A DNA stretch of 44,513 nucleotides from positions 1-44,513 of the forward strand of contig CAMFHP010000068.1 of NCBI GenBank assembly GCA_945952225.1, written 5' to 3'. The stretch is from an uncultured Myxococcaceae bacterium. GTDB taxonomy: Bacteria > Myxococcota_A > Polyangia > Polyangiales > Ga0077539. Positions within the stretch are counted from its first letter, which is position 1. The number at the start of each line of letters is the position of its first letter. A program made the position numbers and the translations under genes. Positions 1-7,320 of the stretch are shown piece after piece. Below the pieces are notes generated by a model, which saw only the letters and a program-made list of their open reading frames with translations, made no database searches and had not been told where the DNA came from.

Positions 1-19
1 AGATGTGTATAAGAGACAG
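1..19 (+). other. Nextera/Tn5 mosaic-end adapter remnant
   Basis: The first 19 bases, AGATGTGTATAAGAGACAG, are exactly the Tn5 transposase mosaic end used in Nextera libraries. This is not genomic sequence. It marks a contig end where adapter was not trimmed, and any reading frame that uses these bases is artificial. Confidence 0.97.
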
Positions 20-90
20 GGCTGCGCGAGCGCGGCGGCGGGCGCCGACACCAGGGCGAGGGCGAGAAGCAGGCGGGGAGAAGAACTCAC
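20..90 (-). CDS. Secreted protein, N-terminal fragment (partial)
   Basis: Only the first 23 or so codons are present; the gene runs into the adapter at the left edge. It starts at a GTG (88-90 on the plus strand) and encodes a classic Sec signal peptide: MSSSPRLLLALALVSAPAAA, then a likely AXA cleavage site (ALA-QP). It is the fifth and last visible gene of the ECF sigma operon, 48 nt after the Cys-rich lipoprotein stop, so it is probably cotranscribed. The mature protein is outside the window and its function cannot be told. Confidence 0.6.
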
Positions 91-138
91 GGCGCAGACG
101 CTAGTACAGCGCGGCGGGGCCCTCCAGATGCGGCGCGC

Positions 139-726
139 TCAACGCGCAGGGCACACGGGGCACGCTCCATCGCGGCGGCGACCGGCGTCGACACAGGCCG
201 TGCGGGCGCGGGTGCAGCGGGCGTCGCGCGCGTTGGTGTTCGCGAGGTCTCCGGTGAGGCGACACACCTCGCGCGCCGCGGTGCACACGTTCGAAGCGGC
301 GGCGCAGATGTCCCGACACTGCGAGAGCGTCGAGGCGAGGAGCCCGCGCTGGTGATCGAGCTCGGCCTGCCACTGCGCGATCTGGCTCTCGGTGCGCGTC
401 GTGTCGTCGACCGCGGGCGTGTCGATGGGTTGCGCGCTCGGGGGAGGAGCCATGCCGCCCGCGCTCATCGTGGGCATCACGGGCATCGACGGGCGCGCGG
501 GCGCGGTGGCGCTGGGCGTTGAGGGCATCGACGCTTCGTCGCTCGCACCCGCACGACCGGGCTCGCGCCCCACCGACAGCGATTGCGGCGTGGGCACCGT
601 GGCGCTGCCGCTCACGCTGCGCGACGACTCCGCGGGCATCGACGACGGCGGTGGTGACGAGGCCGCGCGCGCGGCGCACCCGGCGACAGAGAGCAGGGCC
701 AGGAACCACACGCAGCGCGAGATCAT
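139..726 (-). CDS. Cys-rich putative lipoprotein in the ECF sigma operon
   Basis: A 195-aa protein with a signal peptide ending in a lipobox (SVAGC, Cys17), so probably an outer-membrane or periplasmic lipoprotein. Residues about 20-110 are low-complexity Ser/Pro/Ala-rich linker. The last 85 residues are a helical segment with regularly placed cysteines (CRDICAAASNVC, then VC, RC, AC, CPVC), which suggests disulfides or metal binding. I do not recognise a named family. Its ATG overlaps the stop of the TPR lipoprotein gene by ATGA at 723-726, so translation is probably coupled. It may act in the envelope stress or signal circuit set by the sigma/anti-sigma pair upstream; that is inference from position only. 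Confidence 0.75.
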   Translation of the reverse strand: MISRCVWFLALLSVAGCAARAASSPPPSSMPAESSRSVSGSATVPTPQSLSVGREPGRAGASDEASMPSTPSATAPARPSMPVMPTMSAGGMAPPPSAQPIDTPAVDDTTRTESQIAQWQAELDHQRGLLASTLSQCRDICAAASNVCTAAREVCRLTGDLANTNARDARCTRARTACVDAGRRRDGACPVCPAR

Positions 727-1262
727 CGACGTCCTCCCTCGGTGAGGCCGCGGAGGATACGTCCGTTGACTTCGATCGAGTGCTCCAATGCAGCCAGGGC
801 CTCTTCGCGCCGTCGCGCGGCGGTCGCGGCATCACCCTGCTGCGTGGCGCGGTCGGCGAGCGCGCGGAGGCACTGCCCGCGCACCATGTAGAGCCGCGCC
901 TGCAACACGCTCTCGCGCGGCGTGTTGCGGATGCCCTCGTCGGCGTGGGCCAGCGCCTCGTCGGGGCGCTCGCGTCGCAGGTCGAGTTCTGCGAGGCGTC
1001 CCCACGCATCGGCACGCACGTCGTCGGCCCCGGCGAAGCCCGCAGGGAGGGGCACCGCAAGCGCGCGTCGCATGGCGTTGGCGGCGCGTTCGAAGTCGCC
1101 CGTCGACTCGTAGACGTCGGCCTCGTGATGGAGCGCCCGCACCGTGCCCAGCACGGCCATCGAGGCCTCGCGAGAGGGCGTCTGCGCATCCATCGACTCC
1201 GCGCACCCCGATGCGAGCGTGAGGCCCACGAGGAGCGTGAGGGTTCGCAGCGCGCGGATCAT
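723..1262 (-). CDS. TPR-like lipoprotein in the ECF sigma operon
   Basis: A 179-aa protein starting at ATG 1262, chosen because MIRALRTLTLLVGLTLASGC is a proper lipoprotein signal with Cys20 and because this ATG overlaps the upstream stop (ATGA, 1259-1262). An open frame extends further upstream but has no signal and is Arg-rich shadow sequence. The mature part (about 30-170) has helical pairs resembling tetratricopeptide repeats (for example HEADVYESTGDFERAANAMR and WGRLAELDLRRERPDEALAHA). It is probably a periplasm-facing scaffold. It lies between the anti-sigma candidate and the Cys-rich lipoprotein, overlapping both by 4 nt. Confidence 0.8.
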   Translation of the reverse strand: MIRALRTLTLLVGLTLASGCAESMDAQTPSREASMAVLGTVRALHHEADVYESTGDFERAANAMRRALAVPLPAGFAGADDVRADAWGRLAELDLRRERPDEALAHADEGIRNTPRESVLQARLYMVRGQCLRALADRATQQGDAATAARRREEALAALEHSIEVNGRILRGLTEGGRR

Positions 1263-1741
1263 TCGTCGCCTCCGAGCAGGCTCGCGCGGTAGTCGCGGAG
1301 GCCGCGGTCGTAGAGGCGCGTCGCGGGCATCGAACCTGCGCCGGGCTCCACGGGCGCGGTGAACACGGCGCTCACGGTGGTTGCGGTCGTCGCGGTGGCG
1401 CTGCGCTCGGTGTTGCGTCGCACGTAGGCTCCGCCCGCGAGTCCGACGCCCACGAGGGCCACGAAGCCTGCGACGAGACGGAGCCTCGGTGCGCGCGCGA
1501 ACCACGCGCTGCGGTGCTGCTGGAGCGCGTCGCGCACGACGCGGTCGGCGACGGCCTTCGCGGCGTCGCGGTCGGGGTGCGCGAGGGCTCGCACGCGGAG
1601 TCCCATGCGCAGCGCTTCGCTGTCGGGCGCGGTCGCCACGGCGCCATCGAGGGCGCGGGCGAGGGCGGTCGCCTCGGCGAGCTCGTCGTCGGAGGGCGGC
1701 GGGCCGTCCTCGGGGTTCCAGTCGGGGGTGGGGTCGCTCAT
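1259..1741 (-). CDS. Putative membrane anti-sigma factor
   Basis: A 160-aa protein with a soluble acidic N-terminus (1-80), one transmembrane segment at about 87-108 (LRLVAGFVALVGVGLAGGAY) and a short external tail. That is the usual layout of an ECF anti-sigma factor. It lacks the HxxxCxxC zinc motif, so it is not a typical ZAS-domain protein. The call therefore rests on topology and on its position directly after the sigma gene, with an ATGA overlap at 1738-1741. The in-frame upstream extension was rejected because it overlaps sigma region 4 coding. Its stop overlaps the next ATG, giving three coupled junctions in this operon. Confidence 0.65.
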   Translation of the reverse strand: MSDPTPDWNPEDGPPPSDDELAEATALARALDGAVATAPDSEALRMGLRVRALAHPDRDAAKAVADRVVRDALQQHRSAWFARAPRLRLVAGFVALVGVGLAGGAYVRRNTERSATATTATTVSAVFTAPVEPGAGSMPATRLYDRGLRDYRASLLGGDE

Positions 1742-2325
1742 CCTACGCCGTAGGCCTTTCTCAAGGCCGCGAGAGCCCTGTGCAGAATGACGTCGAAGTT
1801 GCCGACGGTCACGCCGAGTGCCGCCGCACACTCCTCGCGCGACCGCTCTTCGAGCAGGCGAAGCTCCACGGCGCGGCGGTAGCGGTCGTTGAGCGTGGCC
1901 ATGGCCGCGTGGAGATCACGCGACGAGGCCGCGCGCTCCTGCGCTTCGATGAGCGCGTCGTCGGCCCCGGCGTGGTGCAGCGGAACGACGTGGTTGACGT
2001 GCTCTTCGAAGCGGTCTTCGAGGCGGCCGCGGCGTTGACGTCGGCGCACGTGGTCGATGACCTGGTTCACCGCGATCTGACGGAACCATGGGAACACGCC
2101 CGCGCCCGTCCAGCGGAAGGTGTCGAAGCGCTCCATGCCGCGAAGGAGCGTGTCGCGGAGGATGTCTTCGGCGTCGGCGGGGTTGCCGATGCGCGGGAGG
2201 ATCACCGCCGCGTAGAGCGGTCGCGCCACGCGATCGAGGAGGGACTGGAGCGCCGCACGGTCTCCTTCCTGCGCGGCTTCTACGAGGGCGCGCTCCTCGG
2301 CGACGGCGGCGTCGGAAGCGGTCAT
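1738..2325 (-). CDS. ECF-type RNA polymerase sigma factor
   Basis: A 195-aa sigma-70-family factor of the extracytoplasmic function type. Region 2 spans about 30-100 (DAEDILRDTLLRGMERFDTF, then WFRQIAVNQVIDHVRRRQRR, which contacts the -10). Region 4 spans about 140-190 (RYRRAVELRLLEERSREECA, then a helix-turn-helix ending HRALAALRKAY). I chose ATG 2325 over the ATG at 2418. A promoter-like element (2338-2349) lies between them, and 195 aa fits the family. It heads an operon with an anti-sigma candidate and exported proteins, so it probably responds to an envelope signal. Autoregulation is possible (see the two promoter entries). Confidence 0.88.
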   Translation of the reverse strand: MTASDAAVAEERALVEAAQEGDRAALQSLLDRVARPLYAAVILPRIGNPADAEDILRDTLLRGMERFDTFRWTGAGVFPWFRQIAVNQVIDHVRRRQRRGRLEDRFEEHVNHVVPLHHAGADDALIEAQERAASSRDLHAAMATLNDRYRRAVELRLLEERSREECAAALGVTVGNFDVILHRALAALRKAYGVG

Positions 2326-2337
2326 CGTTTCGCGTCG

Positions 2338-2349
2338 CCGCGGACCATA
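2338..2349 (-). promoter_or_regulatory. TATGGT-CCGCGG promoter-like element before ECF sigma
   Basis: On the minus strand TATGGT is followed directly by CCGCGG, ending 12 nt before ATG 2325. It is one of eight matches in this window to the recurring TANNNN-CCGC element. It supports the shorter sigma start. Confidence 0.45.
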
Positions 2350-2376
2350 GACAAAAGCCGCCCACGCGGGAAGTTC
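2348..2376 (-). promoter_or_regulatory. Possible ECF-type promoter (GAACTT...GTCTA)
   Basis: On the minus strand GAACTT (2371-2376) is followed after 18 nt by GTCTA (2348-2352). This resembles the GGAACTT/GTCTAA boxes of ECF-dependent promoters, although the usual spacer is 15-17 nt. It would fit autoregulation by the encoded sigma factor. It overlaps the TATGGT element, so only one may be real. Confidence 0.3.
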
Positions 2377-2521
2377 ATGCCCCAACGCGGGGCCCACGAT
2401 CGACACGGTCGCGCTCATCTCGGGGCGGGAAACGCCGCTGCCGCCGCGCCCTTACGCGCCCTTCTGCGTGACCCTTTACAACCCCGCGCCCGACGGGAAT
2501 CCTCCCCGCCCACCGCACGCC

Positions 2522-3202
2522 ATGGCCGACACGCACATCGACTTCGACGAGACGCGCATCTACGGCGACTACGCCATCGAGCAGATCGCCCGCCACGTGG
2601 CCGGGCGCCTCCGCGAGTTCGACCCGGCGCTCCACTTCGCCGTCGCCGCACTCCGCGCTGCCACCGATGCGGTCGCGGGCCACCTCCACGCCGCCCGCAG
2701 CGCGAACCCTGCGCTCCACGCGCTGATGGCCTCTCGCGAGGCGCCGGTGCGCGAAGGACGCGACGTGCTCCAGCGCTTCGCCCATCACCTCCTCGGGCAC
2801 CGCGCGGGCTCCGTGGCCGTCGACCGCTTCTTCGTCGACGCGCCCGAGACCCTCGCGCACCGCGGCCCCATGCGCCTCCTCGCCGCCATCGACCATGTGC
2901 TCGGCACCCTCGACGAGCGCGCCGACTCCGTGCGCGACGCCGCCGCGTGGCGCCTCGAACTCTCCGACGCTCGCACCGCGCTCGAAAGGGTCGCCCTCGG
3001 CGAGCGCGAGCTCCGCGCCGCCGACGTGCGCACGCCGGCCCTCGACGACGCGCGCCTCCGCTGGCTCGCGGTGTACGACGCCACAAAAAACCTTGTGTCG
3101 TCGGCGCTCACGCTCAGCGGCGCGAACGTTCCCCTCGACGAGATCTTCGACGACCTCGCCGCGACCCACCGCGCCGAGGGCGCCCTCGACGACGCGCCCT
3201 AG
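2522..3202 (+). CDS. Hypothetical protein, alpha-helical
   Basis: A 226-aa cytoplasmic-looking protein with no signal peptide or membrane segment. I chose ATG 2522 (MADTHIDFDETRIYGDYAIE) over the in-frame ATG at 2468, whose extra residues are Pro-rich and overlap a promoter-like TACAAC box at 2477. The sequence is predicted mostly helical and rich in Ala, Arg, Asp and Glu (for example HVAGRLREFDPALHFAVAAL). I recognise no family or catalytic motif. It is divergent from the ECF sigma operon and followed after 40 nt by the IPT/TIG protein, with which it may be cotranscribed. Confidence 0.7.
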   Translation: MADTHIDFDETRIYGDYAIEQIARHVAGRLREFDPALHFAVAALRAATDAVAGHLHAARSANPALHALMASREAPVREGRDVLQRFAHHLLGHRAGSVAVDRFFVDAPETLAHRGPMRLLAAIDHVLGTLDERADSVRDAAAWRLELSDARTALERVALGERELRAADVRTPALDDARLRWLAVYDATKNLVSSALTLSGANVPLDEIFDDLAATHRAEGALDDAP

Positions 3203-3242
3203 TCCGCCCTCCTCCCCACAAGATTCCTTCCCAAGAGACCGT

Positions 3243-5345
3243 ATGCACCCCCGCTCCGCCCTGCTCCTCGCCCTCGCGGCCCTCTCCGCGCCGACCGCGC
3301 TCTACGCCCAGGCGCGCCCCATGATCGAGCACATCGAGCCCACGGCCGGTCCGCCAGGCACGCGCGTTCGCATCGTGGGTCGCGGCTTCAACCGCGCGTA
3401 CCGGGTGCTCTTCAACGAGCACGCCGTGAGCGCGACGGAGGTGCTCCCCGAGCGCATCACGGTCACCGTGCCCGAGGGCGCGCAGACGGGCCGCTGGGTG
3501 CTCTCCAACGGCAGCGATGAGGTCGAGACCGAGGTGTTCCGCGTGACGGCCGCCGAGCCCGCGCCGACGGTCACGGCGATCGAGCCCGCGGCCGCGGCGC
3601 CGGGTGCCGAGGTGACGCTCCGGGGCACGAACTTCTCGGCCCGCGCGATCGACAACACCGTGCGCATCGGCAACCTCCCGATGGTGGTTCGCAGCGGCGA
3701 CAGCACGTCGCTCCGCGTGATCGTGCCCGAGGGCGCGCAGACCGGTCCCGTGTTCGTGCGTACGGGGGGCGGCGAGGGGCGCTCCACGGGCGATCTCACC
3801 GTGGCCGAGCGGCTCATCATCCGAGAGTTTGTGCCCGCGGCGGTGCAGCCCGGCGGACACGTCACGCTGCGCGGCGCGGGCTTCGCGGCGGGGCTCACGG
3901 CCAACCGCGTGACGCTCAACGGCCGTCCGTTGCGCGTGCTCCGCGCGTCGGCCACCGAGGTCGAGGTCGAGGTGCCGGTCAACGCGCAGGGAGGCACCTT
4001 CGCGATCGTCGTGCCCGGCGGCGCGCGCTACGAGACGGCCACGCGGCTGTACGTCGGTCCCGCGCCCACGATCCGCGATTTCGCACCGGCGCACACGGCC
4101 GCGGGCGGGCGCGTCACGATGCACGGCACGCAGTTCGGCAGCGACGCCGCGCGCGTGTCGATCATCGTCGGCGGACGCCCCGCGCAGGTGGTGAGCGTGG
4201 CCCCCGCGGAGATCGTGTTCACCGTGCCCCGCGACGCCCACACGGGACGCATCGGGCTCACGGCGAACGGCATCGGGCCCGTGGAGTCGCCCGCGGATCT
4301 CACCGTGCTCGAAGCGGTGAGCGTCACGCGCGTCGAGCCCCGCGCGGGCGACGTCGGCGACACGATCACGCTCTCGGGAACGGGCTTCTCGCCGGTGCCT
4401 GCGGACAACCAGGTGACCCTCAACGCGCAGCGCGCCAGCGTGGTCACTGCGACCGCCACGGAGCTCACCGTGCTCGTGCCGCCGGGCGCGCGCTCGGGCC
4501 AGTGGCACGTGTCGGTGAACAACAACGGCGAGGCCCGCGCCCGCGATCCGTTCATGGTCACGCAGCGGCCGCACATCACCGCGCTCGAGCCCGACCGGGG
4601 AATCCCCGGCGCGCAGATCACCCTGCGCGGCACGAACTTTCCGACCGATCGCTCGCTCGTGTCGGTGCGGCTCAACGGGCAGGAGGTCGACGTGCGGAGC
4701 TATGCGCGCGAGGCCATCGAGGTGACCGTTCCGCGCAACGCGCAGACGGGACGCTTCGAGGTCGTCGCGAGGCTCCAGGGCACGGGCCGTGCGCCCATGG
4801 ATTTCACCGTGCTCCAGCCCGTCACGCTGCGCGCAGTGGAGCCCGCGGGCGCGCCCGTGGGGAGCACCGTGGTGCTTCGCGGCGAGGGCTTCGAACCCGA
4901 CCCCGCGCGCCTCACCCTGCGCGTCGGCACCACGGTGATCCGCCCGTCGCGCACGAGCACCTCGGAGATCGAGTTCGTCGTGCCGCGCGGACTTCGCACG
5001 GGGCCGCTCACGCTCGAAGCCGAGGGTCGTCAGCCCGTCACGTCGCCCGAGCCCTTCGAGGTCACGCTGGCGCCCGTGCTCACCGCCGTGACCCCGCCCC
5101 GCGGCCCCGCAGGCACGCGCGTCACGCTGCGCGGCCGCAACTTCGGCACGGTCACGGGCAACGTGGGCGTCACGATCAACGGCGTCGCGTGCCCCATCGC
5201 GAGCGTCACGCCGACGGTGATCACCTGCGTCACTGCGGCCGAGGCGCGCACCGGCCCCGTGGTGCTCACCATCGCCCGCGCGGGCGCGCCGATCACGTGG
5301 CGCGTGCCCTTCGTGGTGCCCGATGCGGCGCCTGCGGCGCACTGA
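3243..5345 (+). CDS. Secreted protein of eight tandem IPT/TIG domains
   Basis: A 700-aa exported protein with a Sec signal peptide (MHPRSALLLALAALSAPTAL, cleavage near YAQ-A, residue 23). The rest is built almost wholly of eight immunoglobulin-like IPT/TIG repeats of about 83-85 residues. Each opens with a version of 'I..I.P..G..G..VTLRGTNF', has a middle 'V.LNG', and closes with 'E..V.VP..A.TG'. The last repeat has two cysteines about 12 residues apart (ACPIASVTPTVITC). I see no catalytic or anchoring domain. IPT/TIG folds usually serve adhesion or extracellular binding. The start is an ATG 40 nt after the preceding gene. An upstream open frame beginning inside that gene is a shadow. Confidence 0.9.
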   Translation: MHPRSALLLALAALSAPTALYAQARPMIEHIEPTAGPPGTRVRIVGRGFNRAYRVLFNEHAVSATEVLPERITVTVPEGAQTGRWVLSNGSDEVETEVFRVTAAEPAPTVTAIEPAAAAPGAEVTLRGTNFSARAIDNTVRIGNLPMVVRSGDSTSLRVIVPEGAQTGPVFVRTGGGEGRSTGDLTVAERLIIREFVPAAVQPGGHVTLRGAGFAAGLTANRVTLNGRPLRVLRASATEVEVEVPVNAQGGTFAIVVPGGARYETATRLYVGPAPTIRDFAPAHTAAGGRVTMHGTQFGSDAARVSIIVGGRPAQVVSVAPAEIVFTVPRDAHTGRIGLTANGIGPVESPADLTVLEAVSVTRVEPRAGDVGDTITLSGTGFSPVPADNQVTLNAQRASVVTATATELTVLVPPGARSGQWHVSVNNNGEARARDPFMVTQRPHITALEPDRGIPGAQITLRGTNFPTDRSLVSVRLNGQEVDVRSYAREAIEVTVPRNAQTGRFEVVARLQGTGRAPMDFTVLQPVTLRAVEPAGAPVGSTVVLRGEGFEPDPARLTLRVGTTVIRPSRTSTSEIEFVVPRGLRTGPLTLEAEGRQPVTSPEPFEVTLAPVLTAVTPPRGPAGTRVTLRGRNFGTVTGNVGVTINGVACPIASVTPTVITCVTAAEARTGPVVLTIARAGAPITWRVPFVVPDAAPAAH

Positions 5346-5446
5346 ACCACCATTCATCGGACATCGGGTCGACACCCCGCACGCCGCGGAAAAGAAGCCC
5401 ATCGGTGAATGCCGGATCGTGGCTGTGGATGGCGACGTGATCGGTT

Positions 5447-5458
5447 TATGCTCCGCGC
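5447..5458 (+). promoter_or_regulatory. TATGCT-CCGCGC promoter-like element before FHA regulator
   Basis: A -10-like TATGCT is followed directly by CCGCGC, 21 nt before the GTG start. That leaves room for a leader carrying the strong ribosome binding site at 5470-5475. Confidence 0.5.
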
Positions 5459-5469
5459 GATCCTTCCAC

Positions 5470-5475
5470 GGAGGA
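5470..5475 (+). promoter_or_regulatory. Ribosome binding site GGAGGA fixing a GTG start
   Basis: GGAGGA followed by AAGC and GTG at 5480. This near-perfect Shine-Dalgarno sequence decides for the GTG start of the FHA regulator. Confidence 0.75.
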
Positions 5476-5479
5476 AAGC

Positions 5480-6844
5480 GTGCAGCGTACAGCGGCTCCC
5501 ACCCAACTCATCGAACGAAACGGCAAGACGGTCGCGCGGCGTCTTCAGAAGGTGCGCGTGGTCGTCGTCGAAGGACCCGACAAGGGCGCGACGTTCGAAG
5601 GCGCACAAGACGAGATCCGCATCGGCGGATCGGATGACAACGACCTCGTGCTGACCGACCCCGCGGTGTCGCGTCGGCACCTCTCGCTCACCCTCACGGG
5701 CGATGGCATCCGGGTGAACGACCTCGGAAGCACGAACGGCGTGTACCTCGGCGACGTGCGCGTGCACGACGTGGTGCTGCCGGGCGCGCGCGAGGTGTCG
5801 CTCGGCGATTCGCGCGTGCGCGTCGAGCCCCTCGCCGAGGCCGTGGAGCACGAGCTCTCGGCGGGCGTGCGCTTCGGGCGCCTCGTGGGCTCATCGGTGG
5901 CCATGCGCGAGGTGTTCGCGGTGCTCGAACGCATCGCGGCGAGTGACATCACCGTGCTCGTCGAAGGCGAGACGGGATCGGGCAAGGAGCTCGTGGCCGA
6001 TGCGATCCATCGGCAGGGCGCGCGTGCGGGCGGGCCGTTCATCGCGGTCGACTGCGGGGCCATTCCGCGCGAGGCGCTCGAAGGCGAGCTCTTCGGCGTC
6101 GAGAAGCCCGCCGAGGGGCAGCGCGCGCGGCAGGGCGCGTTCCTCGCGGCCGAAGGGGGAACGCTCTTCCTCGATGAGGTCACCGAGCTTCCGCCGGAGC
6201 TCCAGTCGAAGCTGCTGCGCGTGATCGAGTCGCGCGAGGTGCGCCCGCTCGGTGCCGAGAAGTCGCACCCCGTCGACGCGCGCGTCGTGGCCTCGACGAG
6301 CCGCAACCTCCCGCGCGAGGTGAAGGAAGGGCGCTTCCGCCAGGACCTCTACTACCGTCTCGCGGCCGTGGTGGTGAAGCTCCCGCCGCTGCGCTCGCGC
6401 CTCGAAGACGTGCCCGTGCTCGTCGACACCATCCTCGACGACCTCAACCGCCGTCGCACCGCGCAGGGACTCCCGGTGTACCCGGGCCTCGACCGCCGCG
6501 CGATGGAGCTCCTCGCGCACTACGACTTCCCCGGCAACGTGCGCGAGCTCCGCAACCTCGTCGAACGCTTCGCGGTGCTCGGCCCCGACCCCGCCGCGCT
6601 CGCCCGTGGCCACGTCACGCTCGAACGTCCCGGCGGCCACGAGATCCGCACCGATCTGCCCTTCCATGACGCGAAGGAGATCTGGACCGAGATCTTCGAG
6701 AAGACCTACCTCACGAAGCTCCTCGCGTCGCACCACGGCAACGTCTCTGCTGCGGCGCGCACCTCGGGCATCGACCGCCGCCACCTCCAGCGCCTCATGG
6801 TCAAGCACGACCTCCGCGAGCGCGACGGCTCGTCGGGCGCCTGA
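5480..6844 (+). CDS. FHA-AAA+-Fis regulator lacking the GAFTGA loop
   Basis: A 454-aa protein in three parts. Residues 25-118 are an FHA phosphothreonine-binding domain (IRIGGSDDNDLVL, SRRH at 64-67, GSTNGVYL at 83-90). Residues 133-370 are a sigma-54-activator AAA+ domain with Walker A GETGSGKE (163-170), Walker B TLFLDE (228-233), a sensor region ASTSRNL and arginine fingers near RFRQDLYYR. Residues 405-445 are a Fis-type helix-turn-helix. The architecture is typical of myxobacterial enhancer-binding proteins driven by Ser/Thr kinases. After ELFGVEK, however, the sigma-54-contacting GAFTGA is replaced by PAEGQ and the loop is about two residues shorter. It may therefore not activate sigma-54 in the usual way. 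It starts at GTG with GGAGGA upstream and stands alone downstream of the IPT/TIG gene. Confidence 0.92.
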   Translation: MQRTAAPTQLIERNGKTVARRLQKVRVVVVEGPDKGATFEGAQDEIRIGGSDDNDLVLTDPAVSRRHLSLTLTGDGIRVNDLGSTNGVYLGDVRVHDVVLPGAREVSLGDSRVRVEPLAEAVEHELSAGVRFGRLVGSSVAMREVFAVLERIAASDITVLVEGETGSGKELVADAIHRQGARAGGPFIAVDCGAIPREALEGELFGVEKPAEGQRARQGAFLAAEGGTLFLDEVTELPPELQSKLLRVIESREVRPLGAEKSHPVDARVVASTSRNLPREVKEGRFRQDLYYRLAAVVVKLPPLRSRLEDVPVLVDTILDDLNRRRTAQGLPVYPGLDRRAMELLAHYDFPGNVRELRNLVERFAVLGPDPAALARGHVTLERPGGHEIRTDLPFHDAKEIWTEIFEKTYLTKLLASHHGNVSAAARTSGIDRRHLQRLMVKHDLRERDGSSGA

Positions 6845-6872
6845 CCGTCTCCCCGCGCGCAGCCACCACCCG

Positions 6873-7316
6873 CTACGTGTCACCACCCTCACCAGGCGCC
6901 TCGTCGGCGCCTGCGGAGACCACCCGCGCATAGCAGTGGGCCATCACGGTCTCGGCGGCGTCGAGGGCGCGCGCGTCCGACGTGGCCGTGCGCAGCGCGA
7001 CGATCTCTCCGCCGGGCAGCGGGGTCTGGAGCAGGTGCGCCGCGGCCTCGCGCACCACCGTCGGCGCGTCGGAATCGCGTGTGAGCCCCTGGAGGTGATC
7101 CATGTACGAGCGGCCGTAGCGTTCGTCGGGCGAGGGGCCCAGCGCGAGCAGTCCGTTGAGCGCGACGCCCGCTGCGCGGCGGCACCCTGCGAGCCCTGCG
7201 CGGCCGTTACGACGGGCGTAGGCGGCCTTCGCCTGGGCCAGCTCGGCGAGCGACGCGCGCACCCACTCCGCGGGCGTGTGGCGGTAGAGCCAGTGGTCGG
7301 GGTCGCGGGGTCGCAT
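6873..7316 (-). CDS. Small helical protein coupled to NtrC-type regulator
   Basis: A 147-aa soluble protein predicted to be nearly all helix (WVRASLAELAQAKAAYARRN, then a bundle through residue 125). The central part (GCRRAAGVALNGLLAL, then YGRSYMDHLQGL) recalls HEPN-like helical bundles, but no RX4-6H nuclease motif is present and I do not claim that family. It starts 4 nt after the stop of the NtrC-type regulator gene, so the two are surely cotranscribed. It converges on the FHA regulator with a 28-nt gap. Function unknown. Confidence 0.7.
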   Translation of the reverse strand: MRPRDPDHWLYRHTPAEWVRASLAELAQAKAAYARRNGRAGLAGCRRAAGVALNGLLALGPSPDERYGRSYMDHLQGLTRDSDAPTVVREAAAHLLQTPLPGGEIVALRTATSDARALDAAETVMAHCYARVVSAGADEAPGEGGDT

Positions 7317-7320
7317 CGGG

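Noticed and set aside
5-355. Plus-strand open frame that begins in the first bases
   Set aside because: Its start codons come from the Nextera adapter, and the rest is antisense to the Cys-rich lipoprotein.
2326-2418. N-terminal extension of the ECF sigma factor to ATG 2418
   Set aside because: It would cover the promoter-like elements, adds residues not typical for the family and has no ribosome binding site.
1381-3324. Plus-strand open frame of 647 codons over the sigma operon and the 2522 gene
   Set aside because: It crosses two real genes in the wrong frame and is mostly Arg. The ECF sigma and anti-sigma are clear on the other strand.
3114-5402. Long open frame of 762 codons on the minus strand opposite the IPT/TIG gene
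   Set aside because: It is an Arg/His/Gly-rich antisense shadow at high GC. The plus strand has a signal peptide and eight clear repeats.
5355-5410. Imperfect inverted repeat (ATTCATCGG and CATCGGTGAAT) before the FHA regulator
   Set aside because: It needs G-T pairs and has a long spacer; not strong enough to call an operator or terminator.
6873-7316. HEPN nuclease or toxin call for the small helical protein
   Set aside because: It has a helical bundle shape but lacks the RX4-6H catalytic motif and an antitoxin partner.
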